In this document: piece after piece, positions 16,882 through 26,513 of the stretch | Layout of the letters: each line of letters opens with the position of its first letter | Position numbering within the stretch: position 1 is the first letter of the stretch | Source of the DNA: Nonlabens sp. Ci31 | GTDB lineage: Bacteria; Bacteroidota; Bacteroidia; Flavobacteriales; Flavobacteriaceae | Direction of reading: 5' to 3' | DNA: 64,000 bases | Assembly: GCF_012974865.1 (NCBI RefSeq) | Contig: NZ_CP043633.1 | Span: 3,035,501 to 3,099,500 of the forward strand | Made by a program: the position numbers and the translations under genes | The notes under the pieces: generated by a model | Database searches by the model: none | What the model saw: only the letters and a program-made list of their open reading frames with translations | What the model was told of the DNA's origin: nothing

Positions 16882-17763
16882 ATGGAAAAAAAAATAACCA
16901 TAAAAATAGGCGGTGTACCAGAGCATTTTAATTTGCCCTGGCACTTAGCTCTTGAGGATGATGCTTTCGCAAAAGCGGGAATAGATCTACAATGGCAAGA
17001 TGTGCCAGAAGGAACTGGCCTTATGAGTAAACTTCTACGCAATGAAAAACTGGACGTGGCTTGTATATTGACAGATGGTATCGTAAAAGATATCATCGCC
17101 GGTAACAAATCGCGCATCCTTCAAGTATACGTTTCTTCACCACTGCTTTGGGGTGTTCATGCACCAGGACAAATTGAAGCAGATCGCACTGAACAATTAG
17201 AAGACGGAAAAATAGCCATAAGCCGTTACGGAAGCGGTTCTCATTTAATGAGTTACCTTCTTGCTAAAAGACATGGATGGGATACAAATGACATAGAGTT
17301 TGAATTGATTAATACTCTAGACGGTGCGGTAAAAGCGTTGAGCACTAATAAAGCGCAGCTATTTCTTTGGGAACGCTACATGACTCAACCTATAGTAGAT
17401 AAAGGTATTTTCAAACGCCTGGAAACTATAGCCACTCCATGGCCTAGTTTTGTCATTGCTGCCACCGAAAACTGTATCAAAGAAAAAGAAGAAGCCTTAT
17501 CAAAAATGCTTCATATTATCAATATCTATACAGCAGACTTTAAGTCTATACCGAGTATAGACCGCACTATTGCATCTCATTACAACCTGCAAGTAGGAGA
17601 TGTACAACAATGGCTGTTGCGCACAGAGTTTAGTAGTGAACAGCTATGGGAAAGCACAGTAGATACCATTATTGAAGAATTTACAGCTGTAGGAATTATT
17701 GAAAGAAAGGTGACGCTAAAAGACTTGGTCCATTATGTTCCTAAAATAGATGAAGAAGAATAA
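16882..17763 (+). CDS. Solute-binding-like protein of the NMT1/SsuA type, cytoplasmic
   Basis: 293 residues from the ATG that follows a promoter box. It has the periplasmic-binding-protein type II fold used by sulfonate/thiamine-precursor binding proteins: IGGVPEHFNLPWHLALEDD at the start, IDLQWQDVPEGTGLMSKLL, and SRYGSGSHLMSYLLA near residue 115. There is no signal peptide and no ABC permease or ATPase nearby, so it is probably a soluble ligand-binding or enzymatic protein. Its function is unknown. A degenerate copy of the palindrome (GCTTTCGCAAAAGC at 16963) encodes AFAKAG. Confidence 0.75.
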   Translation: MEKKITIKIGGVPEHFNLPWHLALEDDAFAKAGIDLQWQDVPEGTGLMSKLLRNEKLDVACILTDGIVKDIIAGNKSRILQVYVSSPLLWGVHAPGQIEADRTEQLEDGKIAISRYGSGSHLMSYLLAKRHGWDTNDIEFELINTLDGAVKALSTNKAQLFLWERYMTQPIVDKGIFKRLETIATPWPSFVIAATENCIKEKEEALSKMLHIINIYTADFKSIPSIDRTIASHYNLQVGDVQQWLLRTEFSSEQLWESTVDTIIEEFTAVGIIERKVTLKDLVHYVPKIDEEE

Positions 17764-17795
17764 GCAGCTGTATTAATGTAAAACTTGCCGGTATA

Positions 17796-18164
17796 ATGAA
17801 AAACCTCCTTCTAAAATTGCCTGAGTTCTATTTTCTTGTATTGATTTTTTTGGCTGGATATACACCAGCATTTTCAATAGCTCCGTTTTACATTGTATTA
17901 ATGATCGTTTTAATACTGCAAATTATTTTTAAGAATAAAGTGTCAGGTCTTTTAATAGGTGGTTTGATTTTCTTTTGTAACCTGTTTTTCCTTGTCGCTT
18001 TACTATCTGAATTTAAGGAATTTACAGAGTTTGATATTGAAGCTCAAAAATTACTGTTTGTAGGTTTCTCCGTTTGGATTGTGAATATCATCGCATCGGG
18101 AACTATGATGTACAGATATGTTAAAATAAAAACACGCAGCAGTCAAATGATTAAATTTAATTGA
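17796..18164 (+). CDS. Small four-helix membrane protein, function unknown
   Basis: 122 residues with four hydrophobic stretches (about 8-25, 28-45, 50-70 and 84-104) and a short basic C-terminal tail (RYVKIKTRSSQ). I recognise no family. It lies 32 bp after the solute-binding-like gene on the same strand and could share its transcript. Length, start codon and even hydrophobic pattern make a real gene likely. Confidence 0.65.
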   Translation: MKNLLLKLPEFYFLVLIFLAGYTPAFSIAPFYIVLMIVLILQIIFKNKVSGLLIGGLIFFCNLFFLVALLSEFKEFTEFDIEAQKLLFVGFSVWIVNIIASGTMMYRYVKIKTRSSQMIKFN

Positions 18165-18197
18165 AGGTTTATACAACATTTACTCTAAGCCTTGAGT

Positions 18198-18205
18198 TAC
18201 TTTTG
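18198..18205 (+). promoter_or_regulatory. TAnnTTTG -7 box of the dus gene
   Basis: TACTTTTG lies upstream of the conserved dus reading frame. There is no ATG, GTG or TTG in frame between it and position 18428. Confidence 0.5.
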
Positions 18206-18232
18206 CAATCTAGCAATCACTTACTTTAAGAA

Positions 18233-19189
18233 ATCATCGCAAATAACTTCACTTTACTTTCTTCACCTCTACAAGGCTTTACAGAATTTAGATTTCGTAA
18301 TGCAGTTCACAAGTACTTTGGTGGAATAGATACCTTTTACGCGCCTTACATAAGGTTCAATAACAAACCAGTCATCAGCAGTAAATACCAGCGTGATTTA
18401 CAATTAGAAAACAATCTTGTTCCTGAGTTGATTCCTCAAGTGATGACTAATGATGCAGACGAGTTTATTACCGCAGTAAAATACATAAGGTCTTTAGGCT
18501 ATAAAGAACTCAACTGGAATCTGGGTTGTCCTTATCCTATGGTGACTAAAAAAGGAATGGGAAGCGGTCTTATTTGCGACCCAGCAAAGATTGATCATAT
18601 CTTAAAACGTGTCCATGCAGAAACAGATGTTATTGTTTCCATGAAAATGAGAATGGGTTATCTAGAGCCCACAGAGATTTTAGGGACCTTTCCTATTCTA
18701 GAAAAGTATCCTATTAAAAATATCGCGATTCATGCACGTATAGGAAAGCAACTCTACAAAGGTGGCGTTGATCTGGAGTCTTTTCAAAAATGTCTGGACA
18801 CTTCCAAACATAAACTCTATTACAATGGCGATATAACAACTGTAGCTGGTTTTAGACAGATGCAAACGCTGTTCCCTAGCATTGATCACTGGATGTTAGG
18901 TCGCGGCCTCATTGCAGATCCATTTCTGCCCAGCATGATTAGAGCAAATACAGAGCTATATCCCGAGAACAGGTGGGAGATTTTCAGAGAGTTCCATGAT
19001 ACCCTATATAAAGAATACGATGAATTTCTTCAAGGCCCTACTCCTATCAAAATGAAAATGCAGGGCTTTTGGGAATACTGGTCTCAAACTTTTCCAAATC
19101 CGCAGAAGACGTTTAAAGCCATCAAAAAAGCAAATAATCCTAGGGCATATCAACAAGCAGTAAATGATAATTTGAAATCGGTTTCTTAA
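18233..19189 (+). CDS. dus: tRNA-dihydrouridine synthase, with no canonical start codon
   Basis: The product has the FMN-binding start LLSSPLQGFTEFRFRN, then FGGIDTFYAPYIRFNN, the catalytic-Cys motif NLGCPYP near residue 100, MKMRMG, IHARIGKQLY and the FMN-phosphate loop GRGLIADPF. Dus enzymes reduce uridine to dihydrouridine in tRNA loops. The frame is open from 18230, but the first ATG/GTG/TTG in frame is a TTG at 18428. That start would delete the PLQGF motif, so a rare AUC start (18233 or 18236) is proposed. Without it the gene has lost its start. Total length from 18233 is 318 residues, normal for the family. Confidence 0.8.
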   Translation: MIANNFTLLSSPLQGFTEFRFRNAVHKYFGGIDTFYAPYIRFNNKPVISSKYQRDLQLENNLVPELIPQVMTNDADEFITAVKYIRSLGYKELNWNLGCPYPMVTKKGMGSGLICDPAKIDHILKRVHAETDVIVSMKMRMGYLEPTEILGTFPILEKYPIKNIAIHARIGKQLYKGGVDLESFQKCLDTSKHKLYYNGDITTVAGFRQMQTLFPSIDHWMLGRGLIADPFLPSMIRANTELYPENRWEIFREFHDTLYKEYDEFLQGPTPIKMKMQGFWEYWSQTFPNPQKTFKAIKKANNPRAYQQAVNDNLKSVS

Positions 19190-19213
19190 CTAGAAAATAA
19201 ATTAGAATAAGAA

Positions 19214-19235
19214 TTCCGCTTTCGCGAAAGCGGAA
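19214..19235. repeat. Dispersed palindromic element, intergenic copy
   Basis: Perfect 22-bp palindrome with arms TTCCGCTTTCG / CGAAAGCGGAA, between dus and the radical SAM gene. Confidence 0.92.
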
Positions 19236-19248
19236 CAAACACATACCT

Positions 19249-19256
19249 TAAATTTG
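19249..19256 (+). promoter_or_regulatory. TAnnTTTG -7 box of the radical SAM gene
   Basis: TAAATTTG, 16 bases before the ATG at 19273 and 13 bases after the palindrome. Confidence 0.5.
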
Positions 19257-19272
19257 CATTCTATTTTGATCT

Positions 19273-21474
19273 ATGCAAAAAGACCTTTTCCTTTTCACGC
19301 CTCCATTTACTCAACTGAATACCCCGTATCCGGCAACGGCTTATATCAAAGGCTTTCTAAATACCAAGGACATTGATTCCTATCAAATGGATTTAGGTAT
19401 CGAAGTAATTTTAGAGTTGTTTTCATCTGCTGGAATGACAAAGCTTTTTGATTATGCGCTGGATAAAAACAGCATTTTAAGCGATAACAGTCAGCGCATC
19501 TATGCGTTAAAAGATCATTATATAAGACCGCTAGACAACATCATCTCTTTCCTTCAAGGTCATAACGATACTTTTGCAAGACAAATTTGTACTGATAATT
19601 TCCTCCCACAAGCCTCTAGATTTGATCAAATAGACGACCTAGAATGGGCTTTTGGAAACATGGGAATGCAAGATAAAGCAAAGCACCTCGCTACCTTATA
19701 CTTGGAGGACTTATCTGATTTTATAGTAGATTGTGTGGATGATAATTTCGGTTTTAGTCGTTATGCAGAGCGACTGGGAATGAGTGCCAACAGTTTTGAT
19801 GAGCTTTATGAGGAATTGCAGCAGCCATTATCCTACATAGATGAAATAACTGTTTCTATTTTAAAAAAGAAACTCCAGGAAATCCAACCAAAATTGGTAG
19901 TGATGTCTGTCCCCTTCCCGGGTAACTTATACAGTGGCTTGAGATCTTCTCAGTTTATCAAAAAGCATTTTCCAAATACTAAAATCGCCATGGGAGGCGG
20001 TTTTCCTAATACAGAATTGCGTTCCTTAAAAGACGCTCGGGTATTTGAGTTTGTAGATTTTATATGCTTGGATGATGGAGAATTACCGCTAGAATTAGTT
20101 ACAGATTATGTATTGCATCATCCTTTAAAACCTATTCAAGACCTAGAATTGAAAAGAACGTTTGTACTAGAAGATGAACAAGTTACTTATAAAAACAATT
20201 CTAAAAAATCCGATTATAAGCAGCTGCAAGTAGGAACCCCAGATTATGCCAACTTGCTTTTAGATCAGTACATCTCTGTGATAGAAGTTGCAAATCCTAT
20301 GCACAGTCTTTGGAGCGATGGTAGGTGGAACAAACTGACTATGGCACATGGTTGTTACTGGGGTAAATGTACCTTTTGTGACATCTCGCTTGATTATATC
20401 AGTCTTTATGAGCCTGTAGCTGCCACTATTCTTGTGGATCGCATGGAGCAATTGATCGCACAAACTGGAGAACAAGGTTTTCATTTTGTTGATGAAGCTG
20501 CACCGCCTGCTTTGATGAGAGCTGTAGCCTTAGAAATCCTAAAAAGAAATTTAACCGTCACTTGGTGGACCAACATACGATTTGAAAAGAACTTTACACC
20601 AGACTTGTGTTATTTATTAAAGGCTTCTGGCTGTATTGCCGTTTCTGGCGGACTTGAAGTAGCGTCAGATCGCTTGTTGAAATTGATCGATAAAGGTGTG
20701 ACTGTAGAGCAAGTCGCACAAGTGACTAGAAGTCTTACCGCTGCTGGTATTATGGTCCACTCCTATTTAATGTACGGTTATCCTACACAAACGATTCAGG
20801 AAACCGTAGACAGTTTAGAAATGACCAGACAATTGTTTGAATTAGGTGTTATCCAAAGTGGTTTTTGGCATCAATTTGCTCTTACCGCCCATAGTCCAGT
20901 AGGAATGAATACACAAGATTATGGCATTACACCTCACTTAAAGGAAATTAGCTTTGCTAATAATGATGTGCAGTTTACCGATTCTACAGGAATTGATCAC
21001 AGCATTTTTAGTGATGGATTGAAAAAGTCCTTATTCAATTTTATGCATGGTATAGGCTTTGATATGTCGTTACAGGAATGGTTCGATTTTGAGATTCCAC
21101 AAACAACTATTGCCCCTTACTATATAGAAGATTGCTTAAATAAAGATTCTTTTAGATCCATTAAATCCAATTCAAAAGTGATTTACTTAGGTAATTTACC
21201 TTTGATTGGTACTTTTACAAAGACTAAAAAGGGTGTAGAAGTTCCTTATTTGGATCTGGTGTTTCATGATAAATCAAGTTCCTTGCAAATAGCACTTCCT
21301 GAAGATCAAGGCAACTGGTTATTAGACCAATTGGAATTATGGCAGCCTACCCATAAACTCACTACGTTTTCTCAAATCAAAACTTCATACGAAGCTCAAT
21401 ATGAGGATTTCGAATCTTTCTGGTATGCTGAAGAAATGGAGCTTTTACGAGAAAATGGATTGTTAGTTTTATAA
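19273..21474 (+). CDS. B12-binding domain radical SAM protein
   Basis: 733 residues. The N-terminal half contains a cobalamin-binding-like Rossmann domain (LVVMSVPFPGNLYSGLRSSQ and MGGGFPNTELR, about residues 205-250). The radical SAM core begins with Cys361-YWGK-Cys366-TF-Cys369, a CX4CX2C spacing rather than the usual CX3CX2C, followed by FHFVDEAAPP and SGGLEVASDRLL. A C-terminal domain of about 170 residues has no family I know. Such enzymes use a 4Fe-4S cluster, SAM and often cobalamin for methylation or rearrangement of unactivated carbons. Substrate unknown; no RiPP precursor is visible nearby. Confidence 0.82.
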   Translation: MQKDLFLFTPPFTQLNTPYPATAYIKGFLNTKDIDSYQMDLGIEVILELFSSAGMTKLFDYALDKNSILSDNSQRIYALKDHYIRPLDNIISFLQGHNDTFARQICTDNFLPQASRFDQIDDLEWAFGNMGMQDKAKHLATLYLEDLSDFIVDCVDDNFGFSRYAERLGMSANSFDELYEELQQPLSYIDEITVSILKKKLQEIQPKLVVMSVPFPGNLYSGLRSSQFIKKHFPNTKIAMGGGFPNTELRSLKDARVFEFVDFICLDDGELPLELVTDYVLHHPLKPIQDLELKRTFVLEDEQVTYKNNSKKSDYKQLQVGTPDYANLLLDQYISVIEVANPMHSLWSDGRWNKLTMAHGCYWGKCTFCDISLDYISLYEPVAATILVDRMEQLIAQTGEQGFHFVDEAAPPALMRAVALEILKRNLTVTWWTNIRFEKNFTPDLCYLLKASGCIAVSGGLEVASDRLLKLIDKGVTVEQVAQVTRSLTAAGIMVHSYLMYGYPTQTIQETVDSLEMTRQLFELGVIQSGFWHQFALTAHSPVGMNTQDYGITPHLKEISFANNDVQFTDSTGIDHSIFSDGLKKSLFNFMHGIGFDMSLQEWFDFEIPQTTIAPYYIEDCLNKDSFRSIKSNSKVIYLGNLPLIGTFTKTKKGVEVPYLDLVFHDKSSSLQIALPEDQGNWLLDQLELWQPTHKLTTFSQIKTSYEAQYEDFESFWYAEEMELLRENGLLVL

Positions 21475-21794
21475 TCGTGCCGGCTCTGTTTAAACTGGCG
21501 TTTTTATCTTTCTTACAAAACTAAGTCGTCCATCTATTGATGAAATAAATTAAGAAAATAGTTGCTCTTTAGACTTATAACTTTAGATTTGAACTTCTAA
21601 TTATCAAAGATTTGCACAAAAATAATAGTACCTATCAAGACTGTCCACCAGCTGTTACAATCGGTGTTTATATGTAGCATGATATGCATTACAGGGAACA
21701 CCCTTTTGGGTTACTAGCATTTTATTATCATCTGTTTGGTGTATGGGATGACATCGTTTTCTTAAAATAATTTCAATTATCAAAGTTTTCAACT
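21475..21794. other. Upstream region of the thr operon
   Basis: 320 bp. It holds a short open frame (21684-21770) but no Thr/Ile-rich leader peptide and no convincing attenuator hairpin. Confidence 0.4.
21684..21770 (+). other. Possible 28-codon ORF before thrA
   Basis: ATG to TAA encodes 28 residues beginning MHYREHPFGLLAFYYHLF and ending WDDIVFLK, 24 bp before thrA. It is hydrophobic and not rich in threonine or isoleucine, so a classical thr attenuator role is not supported. I cannot assign it. Confidence 0.2.
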
Positions 21795-24239
21795 ATGAAA
21801 GTCTTAAAATTCGGTGGTACTTCTGTAGGGAGTTCTCAACATATAAATCGTGTTATTGCCATTCTCAAAGCACAATCTCAAGAGGAAAGAGTAATAGGTA
21901 TAGTTTCTGCCATAGGAGGAATCACTGATCAATTACATAAAACTGGTTTATTAGCACAACAAGGCGATGTTTCTTATTTAGACGCTTTAATCGCTATAGA
22001 AGAACAACATTTTCAAATATTAAAGGAGCTTATACAGGAGCATGCATCAGTAATCAAGTCAAGATTACAAGAAAAACTCCAGCACTTAAAGAATTTACTT
22101 AACGGTATTTATTTGATCAATGAGTTATCCCCTAAAACCTCGGATAAATTACTCAGTTTTGGAGAACAACTTTCTGCTTTTATTATCACGGAAGCCTTAA
22201 AATCAAGGGGTCTAAATGCAGTTCTAAAAAACTCACAAGAACTCATTGTCACTGATGAGGCTTTTACGAAAGCACAAGTACTACTTCCAGAAACTAATGC
22301 CCATATCCTAGCCTATTTTAGAAAAGCGCAACAGTCTATTAGCATTTTACCAGGCTTTATCTCCAGATCCATCAATGGTGAAGCGACTACTTTAGGACGT
22401 GGAGGATCTGATTATACAGCAGCATTAGTTGCTGCAGCCATAAGTGCTCAGGAATTAGTAATATGGACCGATGTAAGCGGTATGTTTACCGCAAATCCGA
22501 AATTGGTTAAACAAGCATATCCTATTGAAAACATCACTTATCAAGAAGCGATGGAATTGTCTCATTTTGGAGCTAAGGTGTTGTACCCGCCATCCATACT
22601 GCCAGTTCTGGAATTAAAAATTCCTGTTTTGATTAAAAATACCTTGCAACCACAAGATGCTGGGACACGCATTTCAGAAACAGCACATAAGGAAGGTCTA
22701 AATGCGACAGGAATTAGTAATGTGGATCACATCAGCTTGTTAACGCTTCAAGGGAATGGTATGGTAGGAATACCAGGATTTTCTAAAAAGTTATTTGAAA
22801 GACTTGCCCATGATCGTATTAATGTAATTTTAATTACACAAGCCTCATCAGAGCATTCTATTTGTATAGCTGTAGATCAACAAGACATTCAAAAAGCAGA
22901 GAATGGAATCAATGATACTTTTTCCTATGAAATAGAACGACATCAACTCGATTCCGTTATTGTAGAGAAAAACCTTGCTATTATAGCTTTAGTGGGCAGT
23001 CGCATGAAACATTTACAAGGTATGAGCGGTAAAATGTTTGGTGCATTGGGGAAAAATAACATCAATATAAGAGCCATTGCCCAGGGAGCATCAGAAATGA
23101 ATATCAGCGCTGTAATTGATCAAAAAGATGTAAAAAAAGCATTGAATACGTTACACGAGCGATTCTTTGAAGGGAATCATAAACAAATCAACTTATTTAT
23201 TGCCGGTGTAGGAAACGTAGGTGAGAAACTTATAGACCAGATCAAAGAGCAACGCAAGTACTTAAAAGAGCATCTAAAACTCCATGTACGGGTAATTGGG
23301 ATTACTAATTCTAGGAAGATGTATTTTAAATCTGACGGTATGGATTTACAGACTTGGCAGGAATCCTTAGTAAATGGAGAAGTAACCCGTCTGGAAAAGT
23401 TTCGTAAAAAAGCGATTGATCTCAACTTGCGCAATAGTGTGTTTGTCGATGTGACGGCTAGCGCAAGCGTTTCAAAAGAATATGCCTATTATTTAAAGGA
23501 AAGTATAGCTGTAGTAGCTTGTAATAAAATTGCTTGTTCGGCAGCGCTAGAAGACTACCAGCAGCTCAAGAAATACTCTTTAAAATACAATGCGCCATTC
23601 TTATTTGAAACCAATGTAGGAGCTGGATTGCCCATTATTGATACCTTGAGGAATCTCATGGCTTCTGGAGATAAAATTATTTCTATTCAAGCGGTTTTAT
23701 CTGGGAGTCTTAATTTTGTATTTAACAATTTTAGCGATCAGACAAAGTTTCACGATATTGTACAACAAGCGCAAGAACTAGGCTTTACAGAGCCCGATCC
23801 ACGTATAGATTTAAGTGGTGTAGATGTCGCAAGAAAGATTTTGATTCTCGCCAGAGAAAGTGGTCTTGCCATGAATCTGGAGGATATTCAGAACAATTCA
23901 TTCCTTACGGATAACAACAACAACAGCGATAGCGTAGCTGACTTTTACAGCACATTGATAGATGATGAGGCTCATTTTCAATCCTTGTACGCTTCCGCTA
24001 AAGCGAACAAAAACCAACTCAAATACGTAGCAACGCTTACCGAGAATGGAGCTAGCGTAGGATTAAAAGAAGTTCCAGTAGGCCACCCTTTTCACAACTT
24101 AAAAGGAAGTGATAATATTGTCATGTTCTACACTAGGAGATATCCAGAACAACCTTTAATTGTAAAAGGAGCTGGCGCAGGAGCTGATGTTACTGCATCA
24201 GGTCTATTTGCAGATATTATTAAAACAGGAAACAACTGA
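21795..24239 (+). CDS. thrA: Bifunctional aspartokinase / homoserine dehydrogenase
   Basis: 814 residues, the full fused length. The aspartokinase begins at residue 1 (MKVLKFGGTSVGS) and includes FGEQLSAFI and the GGSDYTAAL motif. Tandem ACT domains follow (about residues 310-460), with LITQASSEHSICIAVD and NINIRAIAQGASEMNISAV. Homoserine dehydrogenase starts near residue 466 (LFIAGVGNVGEKL) and contains NKIACS and VLSGSLNFVFN. The enzyme performs the first and third steps from aspartate to threonine/methionine. The ACT domains point to feedback control by threonine. First gene of thrABC. Confidence 0.95.
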   Translation: MKVLKFGGTSVGSSQHINRVIAILKAQSQEERVIGIVSAIGGITDQLHKTGLLAQQGDVSYLDALIAIEEQHFQILKELIQEHASVIKSRLQEKLQHLKNLLNGIYLINELSPKTSDKLLSFGEQLSAFIITEALKSRGLNAVLKNSQELIVTDEAFTKAQVLLPETNAHILAYFRKAQQSISILPGFISRSINGEATTLGRGGSDYTAALVAAAISAQELVIWTDVSGMFTANPKLVKQAYPIENITYQEAMELSHFGAKVLYPPSILPVLELKIPVLIKNTLQPQDAGTRISETAHKEGLNATGISNVDHISLLTLQGNGMVGIPGFSKKLFERLAHDRINVILITQASSEHSICIAVDQQDIQKAENGINDTFSYEIERHQLDSVIVEKNLAIIALVGSRMKHLQGMSGKMFGALGKNNINIRAIAQGASEMNISAVIDQKDVKKALNTLHERFFEGNHKQINLFIAGVGNVGEKLIDQIKEQRKYLKEHLKLHVRVIGITNSRKMYFKSDGMDLQTWQESLVNGEVTRLEKFRKKAIDLNLRNSVFVDVTASASVSKEYAYYLKESIAVVACNKIACSAALEDYQQLKKYSLKYNAPFLFETNVGAGLPIIDTLRNLMASGDKIISIQAVLSGSLNFVFNNFSDQTKFHDIVQQAQELGFTEPDPRIDLSGVDVARKILILARESGLAMNLEDIQNNSFLTDNNNNSDSVADFYSTLIDDEAHFQSLYASAKANKNQLKYVATLTENGASVGLKEVPVGHPFHNLKGSDNIVMFYTRRYPEQPLIVKGAGAGADVTASGLFADIIKTGNN

Positions 24240-24242
24240 GTA

Positions 24243-25169
24243 ATGAAAGAAGTAAAAGTATTTGCCCCAGCAACGGTAGCAAACGTGGCGTGCGGTTTTG
24301 ACGTACTTGGTTTCTGTCTAGATACTATAGGAGATGAAATGGTCGTAAGACAAGTTGTAAAAAAGGGCGTTGTCATCACTAAATGTATGGGGTATGTGCT
24401 TCCTATGGCAACAGAGCAAAACGTTGCTGGAGTTGCTGCTCAAGCTTTTGTAAATGATTTTGATCCAGAATTAGGGATTGAAATCGAGATTTATAAATAC
24501 ATCAAGCCAGGAAGTGGTATAGGAAGTAGCGCTGCAAGTGCCGCTGGAGTGGTTGTAGCTTTAAACGAGTTGCTAGGAAAGCCCTATAACAGAGAACAGC
24601 TCACCACTTTTGCTATGAAAGGAGAAGCGGTAGCCAGTAAATGTGAACATGCTGATAACCTTGCTCCGGCTATCTATGGTGGTTTTACGCTCGTAAAATC
24701 CTGCCATCCAGTAAAAGTTTTGGAAATCCCTACCCCAGCCGACTTGTTTGCAACGATTATACATCCTCAAATAGAAATTAAAACTGCCGATTCCAGAGCG
24801 GTACTTCCTAAAAAGATACCTTTAGATCTTGCCATTGAACAATGGGCAAATTTAGGAAGCTTGATTCATGCCCTTCACACTTCAAATTATGATTTAATAG
24901 CCGACTCCCTGAATGATGTCGTTATTGAACCCTATAGAAGTACCTTGATTCCTCATTACAAAGAAGTAAAAACAGCCGTTTTGCATACTGGAGCATTAGG
25001 ATGTGGTATTTCAGGATCAGGTCCTAGTATTTTTGCGTTGTGCAAAGGAAAGAAAATGGCTCTAGAAATAGAACAAAAGATGATAGACGTTTATATACCT
25101 ACCGGTATTGATTTTGAAACTCACGTTTCTGGCATCAACCACCAAGGAATTAAAATACTCAACTCTTAG
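24243..25169 (+). CDS. thrB: Homoserine kinase
   Basis: 308 residues of the GHMP kinase family. The start KVFAPATVANVACGFDVLGF is followed by the ATP-binding loop PGSGIGSSAASAAGVVVAL near residue 89 and the C-terminal GCGISGSGPSIFAL. It phosphorylates homoserine for threonine synthase. The ATG is three bases after the thrA stop and thrC starts three bases after its own stop, so translation of the three genes is coupled. Confidence 0.95.
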   Translation: MKEVKVFAPATVANVACGFDVLGFCLDTIGDEMVVRQVVKKGVVITKCMGYVLPMATEQNVAGVAAQAFVNDFDPELGIEIEIYKYIKPGSGIGSSAASAAGVVVALNELLGKPYNREQLTTFAMKGEAVASKCEHADNLAPAIYGGFTLVKSCHPVKVLEIPTPADLFATIIHPQIEIKTADSRAVLPKKIPLDLAIEQWANLGSLIHALHTSNYDLIADSLNDVVIEPYRSTLIPHYKEVKTAVLHTGALGCGISGSGPSIFALCKGKKMALEIEQKMIDVYIPTGIDFETHVSGINHQGIKILNS

Positions 25170-25172
25170 TTT

Positions 25173-26468
25173 ATGAATTATTACTCACTTCATAATAAAG
25201 CCCCTAAGAGTTCTTTCAAAGAAGCAGTTATAAAAGGACTTGCTCCCGATAAAGGCTTGTATTTTCCTGAAACTATAACTGCTTTAGAAGAGGCATTCTT
25301 TTCCTCCATAATAGATTTAAGTCGTGAAGAAATAGCTTTTAGAGTGATAGAACAATTTGTAAGTCCTGAGATTCCTGATGATGTATTAAAAGAGATCATC
25401 AAAGAAACAATTGACTTTGACTTTCCGATAGTTGCATTAGACAGTCACATCTCGACTTTAGAACTCTTCCATGGCCCTACTATGGCATTCAAAGATGTAG
25501 GTGCTCGATTTATGGCCAGATGTTTAGGCTACTTTAATCAGCATAATAAAGAGGAAATCACTGTTTTAGTTGCTACTTCTGGAGATACTGGAGGTGCTGT
25601 AGCTCACGGATTTTTAGGCGTAGAAGGTGTTCAAGTAGTTATCCTTTATCCAAAAGGTAAAGTAAGTGATGTTCAAGAAAAACAGTTGACGACCTTGGGA
25701 CAAAATATTACCGCTTTAGAAGTAGATGGTGTTTTTGACGATTGTCAAGATATGGTAAAACGTGCTTTTAGCGATACCGATTTGACATCGCAAATGCGAC
25801 TCACTAGTGCCAACTCTATAAATGTCGCAAGATGGCTACCACAAATGTTTTATTTCTTTTTTGCCTACCAGCAGCTGTATAAAAAGCATAATAAAATTGT
25901 TTTTTCAGTTCCTAGCGGAAATTTTGGGAATATATGTGCTGGAATGATGGCAAAAAAACTAGGACTTCCTATCCATCATTTTATTGCGGCAAACAATGAA
26001 AATAATGTGATCACTAAATTTTTGGAAACACAAGAATATAGCCCAGAACCAACGGTAGCAACCATAAGTAATGCTATGGATGTTTCTAATCCGAGTAATT
26101 TTGTGCGTATACAAGAAATCCATCATCAAGATTTTAAATCGATGTCTCAAGCGCTTTCCTCCTATTCCTATTCTGATAAGGAGACAGAAGATGCTTTAAA
26201 AGAGATAAAAGTACAATACGATTATATAGCAGATCCTCACGGGGCGATAGGATATTTAGCTTGTAAAGAGTATTTAAAAGATCATAAGAAAACACATTGC
26301 GTGTTTTTAGAAACAGCACATCCTGCAAAGTTTTTACGAACGGTAGAGGGTGTACTGAACGTTAAAATAGCATTACCAGAACAAATTAAACAGGTAATAA
26401 ATAAGAAAAAGGTGGCTATAGCGATTAGTAATTACGATGGATTAAAAAAGTTTCTTCTATCTAGATAG
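25173..26468 (+). CDS. thrC: Threonine synthase
   Basis: 431 residues. The PLP lysine is Lys107 in HGPTMAFKDVGARF, and the phosphate-binding ATSGDTGGAVAHGF loop is near residue 133. The protein converts O-phosphohomoserine to threonine. The length and the N-terminal YYSLHNKAPKSSFKEAVIKG match the Bacteroidota/yeast-like subgroup. It is the last gene of thrABC and is followed by a terminator. Confidence 0.95.
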   Translation: MNYYSLHNKAPKSSFKEAVIKGLAPDKGLYFPETITALEEAFFSSIIDLSREEIAFRVIEQFVSPEIPDDVLKEIIKETIDFDFPIVALDSHISTLELFHGPTMAFKDVGARFMARCLGYFNQHNKEEITVLVATSGDTGGAVAHGFLGVEGVQVVILYPKGKVSDVQEKQLTTLGQNITALEVDGVFDDCQDMVKRAFSDTDLTSQMRLTSANSINVARWLPQMFYFFFAYQQLYKKHNKIVFSVPSGNFGNICAGMMAKKLGLPIHHFIAANNENNVITKFLETQEYSPEPTVATISNAMDVSNPSNFVRIQEIHHQDFKSMSQALSSYSYSDKETEDALKEIKVQYDYIADPHGAIGYLACKEYLKDHKKTHCVFLETAHPAKFLRTVEGVLNVKIALPEQIKQVINKKKVAIAISNYDGLKKFLLSR

Positions 26469-26485
26469 TTGAGTTTAAAGCAAAA

Positions 26486-26513
26486 AAAGAGAGGACTCCT
26501 CCTCTCTTTATAA
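26486..26513 (+). terminator. Terminator of the thrABC operon
   Basis: Stem AAAGAGAGGA / TCCTCTCTTT with a four-base loop, 18 bp after the thrC stop. The T run is short. Confidence 0.65.

Noticed and set aside
16882..17763. ABC uptake system around the solute-binding-like protein
   Set aside because: There is no permease or ATPase gene nearby and no signal peptide, so a transport operon is not supported.
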